64,000 nt of DNA. Source: Leishmania martiniquensis (lineage: Eukaryota > Euglenozoa > Kinetoplastea > Trypanosomatida > Trypanosomatidae). The position numbers were made by a program, and so were the translations under genes. The notes beneath the pieces were generated by a model. It was given only the letters and a program-made list of their open reading frames with translations, made no database searches and was not told the DNA's origin. The stretch is from positions 1,011,143 through 1,075,142 of the forward strand of contig NC_090168.1 in NCBI RefSeq assembly GCF_017916325.1, in the 5' to 3' direction. This document shows positions 41,022 to 51,100 of the stretch, in pieces (the first letter of the stretch is position 1; each line of letters opens with the position of its first letter).

Positions 41022-42923
41022 ATGGTCGACTCCTTCGTGCCCCGGTTGCAGCTGAGCACGTCGCGCAACTCCGCCGGTCGTGACGACGGGTTAGCTTCGC
41101 GTCTAAACCGCACTGCCGCCCCGTACACGGCCTCTCCGTTCCCCAACACAAGCAGACGTGCCACTGAATATGATGATGACGGTTACCGATACTCGCTCTT
41201 CAGCACTCTAAATAGCAACAACAACACATCTTTGACTAACTGCACGTCTATCAGCGACTGGCTACGGCACAGCCACGCTCGCGGACGAGATGGTGCTACT
41301 GCTGAGACGCTTTCGCCGATCCCGCGCATCAGCGAGCCGGACATGGCCTGTGGTGGTGGGCGGGTTGGTGCACGTCAGCGCTACGCGGTTCACAAGCTCG
41401 GCGGCGGCGGTGGTAGCGTCGGTGAGCACCGGGACAGCTGCGGCAGTGGCAGCCGCGGTATTCCTGCCCCCTCAGCTTCGCGCCCACTGTTCACCACCTT
41501 CAGCGCCTCGCTGCCGCGAGACAAGAATCTGATCGTGGGTAATACCGGCCGCGTGGCGTGGGCGGGCAGCAAAGGCGTGAGCGGGAGCGAGGAGGCGGCA
41601 GAACGTTATTCGACCTGCTGGCCAGGGCCCTGCAGCTCCGGAAGCACCTTTGGCCCTGTGCGCTGGGGGCAGCGCCCAAGTGTCCCATCTACGCTATCAT
41701 CCGTCTGCCCTGCCCTCAGCCGCACGTATGTGGGCATCGCACCTGATGCTCAGCCTACGAGCAGGCAGGAGGACGTCCGCCGCGGTGTTGGCTTGCCGGG
41801 TACAGGTTGGCAAGGGGCAAGAGGGACGGCCGAAAGTGGCTTTGACTGGGGCGGTGACACTAGAGGGGCCGGAATAGCCGGTCTGGTGAACAGTCGCTCT
41901 CGAGCGCGTGTCGACCGCTGGACGGACGAGGGGCCGCAAGCAAAGGAGGGGAACGAGGGAGTGCCGATCGGCGATCCCTCGGAGGCGATGTCATCCGACA
42001 CATCCTCGACCTCGTTCGAGGAGCGGCGACCTCGATCACGAGAGCGGCGGCGCCACCGACACGGACTTCATCATCGGCATAGCGGCCTCAGCGTACGGAA
42101 AGGGAATGGCAGCCGCCGGGATAAGCCGTACCATGATGACGATGTCGACTCCGCCAGCAAGCGGAAGCGCGCTGAGGAATGCTCTCTCTCCTTTGCGGAC
42201 GCTATTGTCAGCGCGATGGATGCGCAGCCGGTCGTCCCGCCGGAACTGCTCCGCGGTGCGCAGGAGCGACCATTTGTGTGGAACCAGCACCCCAGCCACG
42301 GCGTCGTCTTATGCCTCCTGCGACAGCGTGGCATCTGCCCCTCGCGCTATCGCGAGCTGGTAGAGTACCACATGGCGGAGCTATTCCTCCATTACGTGGA
42401 TCTGTGCCGCGAAGGCGCATTTTTCGTCTACTATGCACGCGGCAAGTCGCCGAAAGAGCGCTTCTTCCGCATTAGCATGCTGCCCGCGAGTCGGCGGGGG
42501 GCGGTGACGAAGCAGATGCCGCATCTTGTCATTGCCCTCCACAAAAGCAGCTCTCGCATGCTCGACGCGATTCCGCTTGATGACCTCGTAGGCGTCACGG
42601 TCACTCCGCAGTCCGCTTGCTTCCGGCGGTTTCTCGAGTCACCGCAAACACTCATCGGTTGCCGCGAGGGCCGCGGTCACCGCGCCCGCTTACCTGTAGA
42701 CGGCGCCTTCAGCCTTTGGTTTTACAACACTGCGCAGCACATGCCCCGCAGTGTGGACATATTGACGTGTGATGCAAAGGTGTTCGACATATGGACAAAG
42801 ACCTTCCGAGGGCTGGTGAGCGTGAACAGCTCCTCTGTTGTACAGGTGGCATTGACACCGCACGGGGAGTCGATGAGGTTGGCAGAGCTGACGCGCGCCG
42901 CCCAACAGCAGGCAGAAGCCTAG
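41022..42923 (+). CDS. basic protein with PH-like C-terminal domain
   Basis: The protein is 633 residues from the ATG at 41022; the frame opens at 40992 with TTG, which I do not use. Residues about 1-400 are Ser/Gly/Arg-rich and mostly disordered, with an Arg/His cluster near 340-360 (RRRHRHGLHHRHSG). From about residue 405 the sequence becomes ordered. A helical block (VVLCLLRQRGICPSRYRELV) precedes a region of alternating strands (around FFRISMLPA, PHLVIALHKSS, LVGVTVTPQ and AFSLWFYN) and a closing helix with FDIWTKTFRGLV. That strand-then-helix order resembles a pleckstrin-homology-like fold of the phospholipase-C type. PH-like domains bind phosphoinositides or proteins, so a membrane-adaptor role is possible but inferred. 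I see no catalytic motif. Confidence 0.88.
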   Translation: MVDSFVPRLQLSTSRNSAGRDDGLASRLNRTAAPYTASPFPNTSRRATEYDDDGYRYSLFSTLNSNNNTSLTNCTSISDWLRHSHARGRDGATAETLSPIPRISEPDMACGGGRVGARQRYAVHKLGGGGGSVGEHRDSCGSGSRGIPAPSASRPLFTTFSASLPRDKNLIVGNTGRVAWAGSKGVSGSEEAAERYSTCWPGPCSSGSTFGPVRWGQRPSVPSTLSSVCPALSRTYVGIAPDAQPTSRQEDVRRGVGLPGTGWQGARGTAESGFDWGGDTRGAGIAGLVNSRSRARVDRWTDEGPQAKEGNEGVPIGDPSEAMSSDTSSTSFEERRPRSRERRRHRHGLHHRHSGLSVRKGNGSRRDKPYHDDDVDSASKRKRAEECSLSFADAIVSAMDAQPVVPPELLRGAQERPFVWNQHPSHGVVLCLLRQRGICPSRYRELVEYHMAELFLHYVDLCREGAFFVYYARGKSPKERFFRISMLPASRRGAVTKQMPHLVIALHKSSSRMLDAIPLDDLVGVTVTPQSACFRRFLESPQTLIGCREGRGHRARLPVDGAFSLWFYNTAQHMPRSVDILTCDAKVFDIWTKTFRGLVSVNSSSVVQVALTPHGESMRLAELTRAAQQQAEA

Positions 42924-42983
42924 AGCGAGAGGCCTCGTGTACGTCTGTGCGTATGCCTTTCGTTGCTCCAGCAGGTGTGCCTT

Positions 42984-43021
42984 CCCCCCTCTCCCCCCTC
43001 TCCCCCTCTCCCCTCTCCCCC
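42984..43021. repeat. C-run array, potential G-quadruplex on the minus strand
   Basis: Five runs of four to six C are separated each time by exactly TCT: 42984-42989, 42993-42998, 43002-43006, 43010-43013 and 43017-43021. On the minus strand these are five G-runs with 3-nt loops, a textbook G-quadruplex layout. Confidence 0.85.
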
Positions 43022-43570
43022 ACTTTGCTCTCGAGGGGATGGCAGCGCCGGAGGTGGGCGGAGAGGGGCAGTTAGCGCGTTAGAGTAGACTAACTTTTTC
43101 CACCCAAATGCCCCGAATGGCTTGGACACAGCGGGCCACACACGCACACGCACGCCAATGCGAAGGGAAATCGGAGGAGAGGGAGATGAGAGGACGTGAA
43201 GCGAAATAGGCGTGCGAAGGCGACGTGTCATTCTCGCGCTGTTTGGAGGTGGTTTCTCCATATGCTTTCCTCCCCTTCCCCAAATCCACCTCATCCCTTC
43301 CCCTCCAGATCTCGGCGGAAAGCCTCTGCAGACGCTCATGGGATGCACACAAGCAGGCAAGTCTACCCCGCCCGCGATCAGCCGCACGCGTGCGTGCCCT
43401 GCTGGCATCTCCTCCTCCCTTCCTCTTCTCTTCTTCTCTTTGGCGCCCATTACCCGACGCGCATCACAAGTCCCCCTGTGTCTCTGACTCACTCACTCGA
43501 TTGCAGTGCACAAGAAGCACTGCCACTTGCATGCCGTCCTTCTGTTAGACGCCTCCCACTGGCCAGCCTG

Positions 43571-43591
43571 CATTTCCTCTGGCTCCTGCAG
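43571..43591 (+). promoter_or_regulatory. candidate spliced-leader acceptor, gene at 43655
   Basis: The tract 43571-43588 is followed by AG at 43590-43591, 63 nt before the ATG with no ATG between. The earlier AG at 43505-43506 would include a short out-of-frame upstream ORF (ATG at 43531). Confidence 0.55.
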
Positions 43592-43654
43592 CACAGACGA
43601 AAAAAGGGAAGGGAACACGTAGCACTGCTTGCTTGTGCTTGCCTCGCGCCCACC

Positions 43655-44596
43655 ATGAACACACGTCGTAAGATGATGCAGGTGGAGCCTAATGTCCCGT
43701 CGACAAAGTGGCACCTGATGAATGAGGCCTTCTATCCTCTCTTCGAGGATGACAAGCGGCCGCACGTGGAGTACTGGTACAACATGGTCGCGACGGGTGT
43801 CCAGCGCGACATCTTCCGCCGCATCTGCCACGCGATTTATGAGCAGGATGCCACCACACCCGACCCCACCTTCGACGCCCATTTCACTGAGACCGTGGAG
43901 CGGGAACAGGTGTACTTGCTGCTGAAGAACTACGGCGTCGTTCTGTCGGACGCGGTTGGCAAGCCCAAGGCGCGTGTGTGGCTGCTGCACTGCGGAAAAT
44001 CGAACCGAGACCGCAACGAGTTCCGCTCCGTCTTCACTGGCTGCCAGAGCACCTACGAGCAACGCAGCGTCATGCACACGGACTACCTACCTCCTGACGC
44101 CGACAGCTACCCGGACGACCGCATCTATTTTAAGCGCTCCGTCGAATGGAATAGTCTCAAGAAGCAGAAGGAGAGGCAAAGTCTGGAGGCGCAGCGCCTC
44201 ACGTGCCTCGGGGTCTCGGAAAGCCAAGCGGCCACGTGCTCCGCCACTGGCAGCATCGATGAGCAGCAACGCCGCACCAACAGCGATGAGAAACCAAGAT
44301 CCCGTATCACGAAGCCAAAGAATCAGTTTGACGGAGTGAACTTCCTGTCGTCTCTGGGCTTCGACGGGGTGCCCACGGACGAGGCGATAGCGCAGCTGAA
44401 GGCGAAGCAGAGCGCGTACCGTGAGGCTGAGTGGTACTACGTCGACGAGGACGGGTGCACCGTCTACAAGGCACGGTGTGCCAAGGGCTCGACCGTGCCG
44501 GCGACTGACGGCACGCCTAAGAAGAATGATGGCGGTATTCTTTCCAGCGTCACCTCAGAACCGATGACGCGGTGGGTGAACAAGACTTGCTTTTAG
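43655..44596 (+). CDS. hypothetical protein, 313 aa
   Basis: I do not recognise this protein. The start is the ATG at 43655, which follows CCACC, a good context. The frame opens far upstream at 43196, but that part is pyrimidine-rich leader. The N-terminal two thirds look globular, with mixed helices and strands (HVEYWYNMVATGVQRDIFRR, then KARVWLLHCGKSNRDRNEF). Residues about 165-230 are charged and Ser-rich, probably a flexible linker. The C-terminal part contains an acidic loop, EWYYVDEDG, followed by a strand. That hints at an aromatic-rich small domain, but I would not name it. I see no signal, membrane segment or known catalytic motif. It lies one kilobase before the DWNN-RING gene, with no evidence that the two are functionally linked. 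Confidence 0.88.
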   Translation: MNTRRKMMQVEPNVPSTKWHLMNEAFYPLFEDDKRPHVEYWYNMVATGVQRDIFRRICHAIYEQDATTPDPTFDAHFTETVEREQVYLLLKNYGVVLSDAVGKPKARVWLLHCGKSNRDRNEFRSVFTGCQSTYEQRSVMHTDYLPPDADSYPDDRIYFKRSVEWNSLKKQKERQSLEAQRLTCLGVSESQAATCSATGSIDEQQRRTNSDEKPRSRITKPKNQFDGVNFLSSLGFDGVPTDEAIAQLKAKQSAYREAEWYYVDEDGCTVYKARCAKGSTVPATDGTPKKNDGGILSSVTSEPMTRWVNKTCF

Positions 44597-45608
44597 AGGG
44601 AGAGAGATGTACAGCTGGTTGGCTCTGCAGCCGGTGCTCTACGCGCACTACCGTACGATGTAATGCAGAATGGGTCCTCGTCACTCTCTCTTATTGATGA
44701 TGTGCTCTCTCAAGAATTTCTACGGGCTGTCCGAAGGGTCACGTTTTCTTTTGTGCGTATTGTCTGAAGAGGGCGTTCGCCCTGTTCACTCGCATCGTGT
44801 GGCTGCAGCTGTCCCAATACGATTATGTCTCTATATGTCTTTGCCATGGACACCCAAATACTAACTGCACAAGAAAAAAGAGGGGGGGACTGAAGAATCC
44901 ACTGGAGCTCGCGCGACGGCCATCACTCTTCTCCTGCAGTATCAGGGGAGGCACCACGTGAGGCTGAGGGCGTGGCTGCTGAAAGGCCTTCGTGAAGGCT
45001 GGCAGCACCTTCATTACAGGGAGAGAGATAGGGGCATTCTTTTTTCCTTTGTTGTTCTTGCAGCTCCCCTCCTCGTCCCCATCCCCATCCCCTCTCCACA
45101 GACACAGTCACACGCACGCACCTTACCCGTTCTTTGCGCATGTTCGAAGTCGCTCGTGTGGGCTATCACTGCTCTCACTGTCGTCACTCCCTAGCCCGAG
45201 GGCTCGGACCTTTTTTTTTGGGGATAGCATCGACCCCCCTCTCCTTCCCACATGACTCTCCCCTTCCTCTCCTCCCATACACGTACAATGATACACCGTA
45301 AAGCCACTGCACCACTTTGCTGTGGTCACGTGCTCGGATCCTCTCTTGTCCGCACTGCGGTGACTCTGTGCCTCTCACGCTCTCCCTCTCTCGCGCGCTC
45401 TCATCCGAGCGCAAACGGGTGGCGCCTTTCTTTTTCTCTCGGCGAAGACAGAGGGTAGGCGCATCCCGCACTACTTGCGACCTTGCCGAATCGTCTTGGA
45501 GCGGGCGGGCGTATTCTCCCTCTCTCCTCCCTGTTGCAGGTCGAGGGGCGAGCGCACAGGAGCTAAAGCAGTTTCTTTCCCTGCTTTCGCCTCTCGCCTA
45601 CCCAAGTG
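44597..45608. other. intergenic region
   Basis: About 1 kb. No gene is seen. It is pyrimidine-rich from about 45050 to 45535. Confidence 0.6.
45511..45539 (+). promoter_or_regulatory. candidate spliced-leader acceptor, gene at 45609
   Basis: The strong C/T tract 45511-45535 is followed by GCAG with AG at 45538-45539, 69 nt before the ATG. Confidence 0.6.
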
Positions 45609-46967
45609 ATGGAGGGCATCATTCAGTACAGGCTCCTGGGTAACCACCCAGCCGCCTCGGGGCGCTATCTCACCGTCGGCTTCCCCGGTGAGACTACCAC
45701 CACGGACAAGATACTGGACCAGGTCATTCAAGAGCATCGCATCAACACCAGTCGCTACAAACTGGAGGTGTGCCGGCTAGCAGCGGGACGAGATGCCCCG
45801 GCACTCGCACCGGTTTCGGTGCCACATCCCCCTGAAAACAGCAGCGGCACCTTCTCAGGTTTGGGCACGACCGCGGGGGGACAGAATACGCTCGTGCCTG
45901 TCGTCATCTATGGGCCCGAGGTGCTCCACACGTATGACCGATTGACCATCACAGTATCCAAGCGCGATCTTGCAGACGATGAGGCGTCGCAAAGGGAGAA
46001 GGAACGGCTTGAGCGCCAGCGACAGTTGAAAGAAATGGAGGAGCAGCTGCTCTCCACCACTTCGGGTCTTGGAAGCTTCGCGGATGGGGGCTCTGGCGCC
46101 CACACCGCCGCCTCACCATCCCCTCAGCCCGCTCGTTCAGTCGCTGGGGCACGGCCATCTTCATCATCGGCCGCACCGGCGAAGGACAACCTGCACCTTC
46201 AGCGCGCAGTAGCCCTGGCGAGTCAGCTGTTCCCCATCATGAAAGGTCAGCGCAGCACGCTGACGGGGATTCACGATGCTGCCAACACTCACGAGTGTGT
46301 TCTCTGCCGTCTTCCGGCGTTTGAGGAGCTGCTGACGCCGTGCTGCTGGTTTTGTGTGTGCCGCAGCTGCTACGCTTCTGCCTCGGAGATGGTGATGAAG
46401 GAGGAGCAATGTCCTGTGTGCGGCATCATAGTGTCCCCCGCGTCGTCGGCTGTAAGTGCTTTCGAGCCGGCTCTCCATAGCGGGAGCCTCACGAAGGCCG
46501 GTAAAGATTCTAAGGCCTCTGCAAAGCGTGGGCGTGATACTGAGCCCGACGACCGAAGCGGACGGAAGCGCGAAGAGGGCGAGTACAAGGTGCCGCTGCA
46601 GCGGGTCGTAAGTGTGCGAGGGGCCGAGGCCTCGAAAAGCCGCAACAGTCACGGCGATGGCCGGACCGCGACCTATGCGTTGGCATCATCCATTGATGCA
46701 GCCGCAGCTGCTCGCTTATCCATGGCGTCTTTTGGATCTGGTTGCGCGACAGTGTCAAACGTGGCCGGATCGCGCACGGGCTGCGGCGGGGACGCCAGCA
46801 ATGCGGCGGCTACCGTGACGTTCTCAAAGGAGGTTCTTCGGACAGAGGAACGCCTGCGCAGCGACCTGGATCAGGCGCTCTCCATGTTGGACGCTCCCGA
46901 CCCGCTTTCCGCGGTAGCGAAGGCGAAGCGCATTATCGGCCCCGAGCTTGCAGCTCTATCCGAGTAA
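45609..46967 (+). CDS. RBBP6-like protein: DWNN domain plus C4C4 RING finger
   Basis: The protein is 452 residues from the ATG at 45609; the codon before it is GTG. The N-terminus (residues about 2-115) matches the DWNN ubiquitin-like domain of RBBP6 and yeast Mpe1. It has the opening strand IIQYRLLG, a core around TDKILDQVIQEH, a Gly/Thr/Pro-rich insertion, and a closing strand DRLTITVSKRDL. A Glu/Arg/Gln helix follows. The RING is at residues 230-271, with cysteines at 230, 233, 244, 245, 248, 250, 253, 268 and 271. The PCC...C..C spacing is like the C4C4 RING of RBBP6, ending in CPVCG. I find no CCHC zinc knuckle between the domains, although family members usually have one. Relatives act in mRNA 3'-end processing and as E3 ubiquitin ligases. 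A basic stretch at about residues 310-325 could be a nuclear signal. Confidence 0.92.
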   Translation: MEGIIQYRLLGNHPAASGRYLTVGFPGETTTTDKILDQVIQEHRINTSRYKLEVCRLAAGRDAPALAPVSVPHPPENSSGTFSGLGTTAGGQNTLVPVVIYGPEVLHTYDRLTITVSKRDLADDEASQREKERLERQRQLKEMEEQLLSTTSGLGSFADGGSGAHTAASPSPQPARSVAGARPSSSSAAPAKDNLHLQRAVALASQLFPIMKGQRSTLTGIHDAANTHECVLCRLPAFEELLTPCCWFCVCRSCYASASEMVMKEEQCPVCGIIVSPASSAVSAFEPALHSGSLTKAGKDSKASAKRGRDTEPDDRSGRKREEGEYKVPLQRVVSVRGAEASKSRNSHGDGRTATYALASSIDAAAAARLSMASFGSGCATVSNVAGSRTGCGGDASNAAATVTFSKEVLRTEERLRSDLDQALSMLDAPDPLSAVAKAKRIIGPELAALSE

Positions 46968-48104
46968 GAGAAGCTCTTCCTGCGCACATCTTGCAGGGAG
47001 TCGGTGAGGCGAAGGACAGCCTCCGCAGCTGAGCGTGCGCGTGTGCAAGTGGTGACGATGACCAGCAGTGTTGACGCTATCGCGGTCGTCGTCGGACTGA
47101 ATGCACTGCGGATGACCCGCTTGACTTTGAGGCCGTGACGGAACCTGACCCGGTGCCGTCACTCGATGACAGGCGCCAAAAGGAATCGATGAGGAAAAGC
47201 GTCTCTCGCATGTGGTGGCGCGTTCGTGCGTGGGCGCGGAGACTGCTGGTATTGCTCTCCAGCCGCCAACCTGCGACAGGACGGAAAGCCAAAGAATGAG
47301 TCCCGTGCGGGTTACCGTGCTGCTTTGTCGGGTAACACACGCATGCCGCGTCGCTTGTTGAGGCCGCTCCCCATTGTAAACTGCGGAATGCGCTGTCGGG
47401 CACGTGAGAGGTGCTTCGTGGCAAACGCCTGCGCTTCGCTCTGCTCTCCTTTACATCCCCGCTGATGGAGTGCCGGTCGGCGGCGTACGCTTGTTTTCCC
47501 CTTTGTGCACGTTTGCTTTTCTGCATCGCGTGATGACCAGCTTCGTCGACGCTTCCCTCTCCACCGCCACTGCCTGCCACTCTCCACACTTCTTCTCTTC
47601 GCTTGCATCGGCGAAGCCACCTCTCCCCCCTCCCTCTCAAATTCCATCGATCGCCTCTACACGTCGCGCTGCATGCGCGGCCCTCTCCCCCCTCCCCATC
47701 ACGACACTGCACTCGCGCAGACCCAGAAAAGAAGAAGGCGCAGCACTCACACTCTATTGTGCTCCTGTGGCGAAAACGTATTGTGCGTGAAAGTGTTCTC
47801 CACGACCACTTCCGCAAGGGGGCGCGCCGCGCACCAAAGTCTTTCTAAGCTTTCGTGCACGCTGCCGTTGGCGCCAGGTGGTGGCGAGCAGGTAGAGGAA
47901 TCAGCAGCAGTCGGCAGCTACTCGAAAGTGCACCTCAGACCCACGCGCTTCCATTGGAGCTTTTGGGTTACTCCGTTTCTGCTCTCTTGACAGCCGCCAC
48001 CGGTCCTTCTGCATACGTCTCGCTCTTGCGCTCTCTCGCGTCCCCGGCGGTTTCAGTGAAAGCGTGTGCGCCGCTGTGCCACTTTGAACGTGGCGTGCCT
48101 GCCA
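46968..48104. other. intergenic region
   Basis: About 1.1 kb. No gene is supported; open frames on both strands are short or pyrimidine-driven. Confidence 0.6.
47971..47993 (+). promoter_or_regulatory. candidate spliced-leader acceptor, gene at 48105
   Basis: The tract 47971-47988 is followed by ACAG with AG at 47992-47993. No ATG occurs before 48105, so the 5' UTR would be about 111 nt. A later AG at 48055-48056 is also possible. Confidence 0.55.
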
Positions 48105-51100
48105 ATGTCGTCGTCGGCGCTCAGCGCTGTGGCGCTGTACCGCTATGACCTGACGCACGGGATGGGGCGCAGCCTCGGAGCAATGCTGACTGGGCAGGTG
48201 ATCGAGGGTATTTGGCACACGTCCATCGTTGTGTATGGGAAGGAGTTTTACTTTGACGGTGGTGTCGGCATCGTCGGCGACCCCCACCCCGGCCACACGC
48301 GCTTTGGTCGGCCGGATCGCACTGAGGTGCTCGGGCAGACAACGAAGCGCGAGGAGGAGTTCCTTGCGTGGACAGAGCAGCAGCGCCACGCCGGCTTTGG
48401 TCCCAACGATTACCGCATTTTGGATAACAACTGCAACAGCTTCTCTGATGCGGCGAGCATGTACCTCCTCGGGCGCCACATCTCGGAAGACGTGCTCAGC
48501 ATGATTCCCACGCTGCTCTCTACTCCCTTTGGGCAAATCCTTCGACCAATGCTGGAGCGGGCCATATCTCGTGATGCAGGCGTCGGTGACACGGGTGTGG
48601 CCGCTCCTTTCAACTCTTCCCTTCCTGCGCCTCCGCCGCCAGCGTCCGCCGGCAATGGCGACGTGTGTGCTGGCTTGCTGAGCACCCGCAGCAGCGTAAC
48701 AGAAGCAGAGGAGGAGGACTTGATGGTGGCGAAGGCAATGCTCGAGAGCAACGAGACCATCGCGGATGGGCACAGGAGCCCTGCCGAAGCGTTCGAACAG
48801 ACGATCAGCGGCCTCACGCTGCTGCGCACCGCCATGATGGACATTTGCGAGCACCCCAGCAACGCCAAGTACCGGGCACTGTCTACGCAGAGCACCACTT
48901 ACCAGACGAAGCTGAAGCCACTCGAGGCGTACGGGGTGACGGAGATACTACGTGTTGCAGGGTTTCGTCGCCGCCCGCACAGCAGTGGCACCGGCGGTGA
49001 GCAGTGGTTTTTGTCGGACAGCGACGGCAGCGAAGCGGTGCTGCGTCGCGTGGCGGAGATTCTCGAGTTGACGATTGCAAACATTCAGACCGCTGCCGAC
49101 GTGGCGGACAAGAAGCGAAGGAAGGAGTTGGAAATCGACTCCTTGGAGCCTTCGCCTCGCCTTCCTCGGCCGCCTGCTCCCGCATGTGATGCGGCGTCGG
49201 CATCGAAGGACAGTGGTCACGCGCACAGGAGCAGCGCTATTCGATTTTGTTCCCCGCCGTTTCCGGAGGGCTGGTCCCCCCTCTCAGTGGGCAGGGAATC
49301 GGGGGCGCCTTTATTTTCAATCCGTTGCCCCTCTGCGAGTGGAGCGGACGCTCCGTGGTGCTTCGGCAAATGCCGGCTCACCGAAAATCAGAAGCACCTG
49401 CAGGCGTACTACTGCAGCGGTAGCGGGAAGGAAGTTGAGGTATATGGCGACTACGAGGTGCTCTGCGTACGGCGTGGGGAGGAAAAGACACTGACGTGGG
49501 TGCCAGCGCCATTGGCGTCCACTGCGCAAACGCAGCACAGCGCACAGTTCATCTTCTGGGGCTACGGCCGCTTTGGCGTTGCTCGGGCCGAGCAGGGAGG
49601 CGGCCTCCACCCTGGCGTCATGGAGCCGTCTGGCCGCTGCGTAGTGCCCTACGGCGGACGGGCGGTCGTCGTCACAAATGAGGCGGAGGTGCTGTGCGAG
49701 ACAGCCACGCTGCCGCCGGCGGTGACGCAGGAGCTACAGAACCGTCAGCACGGCTCGTATTTGGCGGAGCTCTTACGCGCCGCCAGCGGCCAGCCAATCG
49801 ATTCCTTCCACGAGCTTTTGAACACATGGAAGCGGCCAGTGCTGTACATGAAGCCGCGTACCCTGCGCCCGCGCACTGTTCTCGGGCAAGCACCCACGGA
49901 ATGGGGCGGAGCCGGGGACGCCAACAGGTGGAGCGCGGACCACACCGCGGGCGGAGGATCTTCTTCGGCCGGCACTCAGTCAGCGCCGCCCAGCTCGTTG
50001 CCGCTGAAGTCGCGTCTCCTCGTCTGCCACGACATGGCCGGCGGCTACACACGCGCTGACCGTCGTCTCTTTCTGTGCGAAGGCGGACCTGTATCCGCCA
50101 CTGCATCTGCGGGGGCCGTCGAAGGCAGTTGCAAGGCTGCTGCTCGCTCGCGCCTGCAGGCGGTAGAGGATGCGTACACGGTGAGCTACTGGAGTCGCGT
50201 CGACTACTTCGTGTACTTTTCGCATCGGCGAATTACGGTGCCACCGCGCGAGTGGATCGACAGCGGCCACAGCCACGGTGTACCTGTCCTCGGCACCGTC
50301 ATCACCGAAGGAATCGGCCCTCTTTCAGAGTTGGCACTCCTCTTGACGGATCCAAAGCACATGGCGGCCATCATCGCTCGCCTCGTGGAGGTTTGCGACG
50401 TCTACGGCTTTGACGGCTACCTCATCAACATTGAAACCTCTCTCCCTGAGACCCTGGCGAAGCGCCTTGCCGTCTTCTGCACGCAGCTCCGCAAGCAGCT
50501 TAACCGCTCGTCTTCGGCGGCGCGCGGCGCCTCACCTGCTACTCTCGCCACCGAGCGCGCTGTCATTTGGTACGACGCGGTCACCATAGAGGGGCCTATG
50601 CGGTATCAGAACGCACTCACTCCTCAGAACAAACCGTTCTTTGACGCCAGCGATGGCATTTTCATCAATTACTTCTGGAAGCCAGAGAATCTGCCGCTGA
50701 CCGCGAGGGAGGGCGGCGACCGAGGCGCCGATATTTACGTTGGTGTGGACGTGTTTGGCAGACGCATGTTTGGAGGAGGCGGCTACCACACGCATGTCGC
50801 TGTTGCCGAAGTCACTCACGCGCGCTTGTCCGTGGCGCTCTTTGCCCCTGCATGGACGATGGAGTGCGAGAGTGAGGGGAAGCGCGATGGCTTTCAGCAG
50901 GCGGAAAGCCGACTGTGGTTCCCTTTCCAGGAGGAGTTGTTCTACCATGCCCTCCTCATCTCATCCCCGGCGGCGGCCACCGAAGGTGCCGCGCAACAGC
51001 CCAAGACGAATGAGGTCGAAGTTGCACGCCACGAGCCGTCTCTCTGCGTGTGGACTTCATTTCAGTCTGGTGTGGGCTACGATTTTTACGTGAATGGCCG

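Larger units (their letters stand above)
42924..43654. other. intergenic region with regular C-run array
   Basis: A C-run array at 42984-43021 lies about 60 nt after the upstream stop. The rest is pyrimidine-rich leader of the next gene; the long open frame from 43196 is its untranslated extension. Confidence 0.6.

Noticed and set aside
43196..43654. 153-codon upstream extension of the 313-residue protein
   Set aside because: It consists of pyrimidine-rich leader before the acceptor at 43591; the ATG at 43655 has better context.
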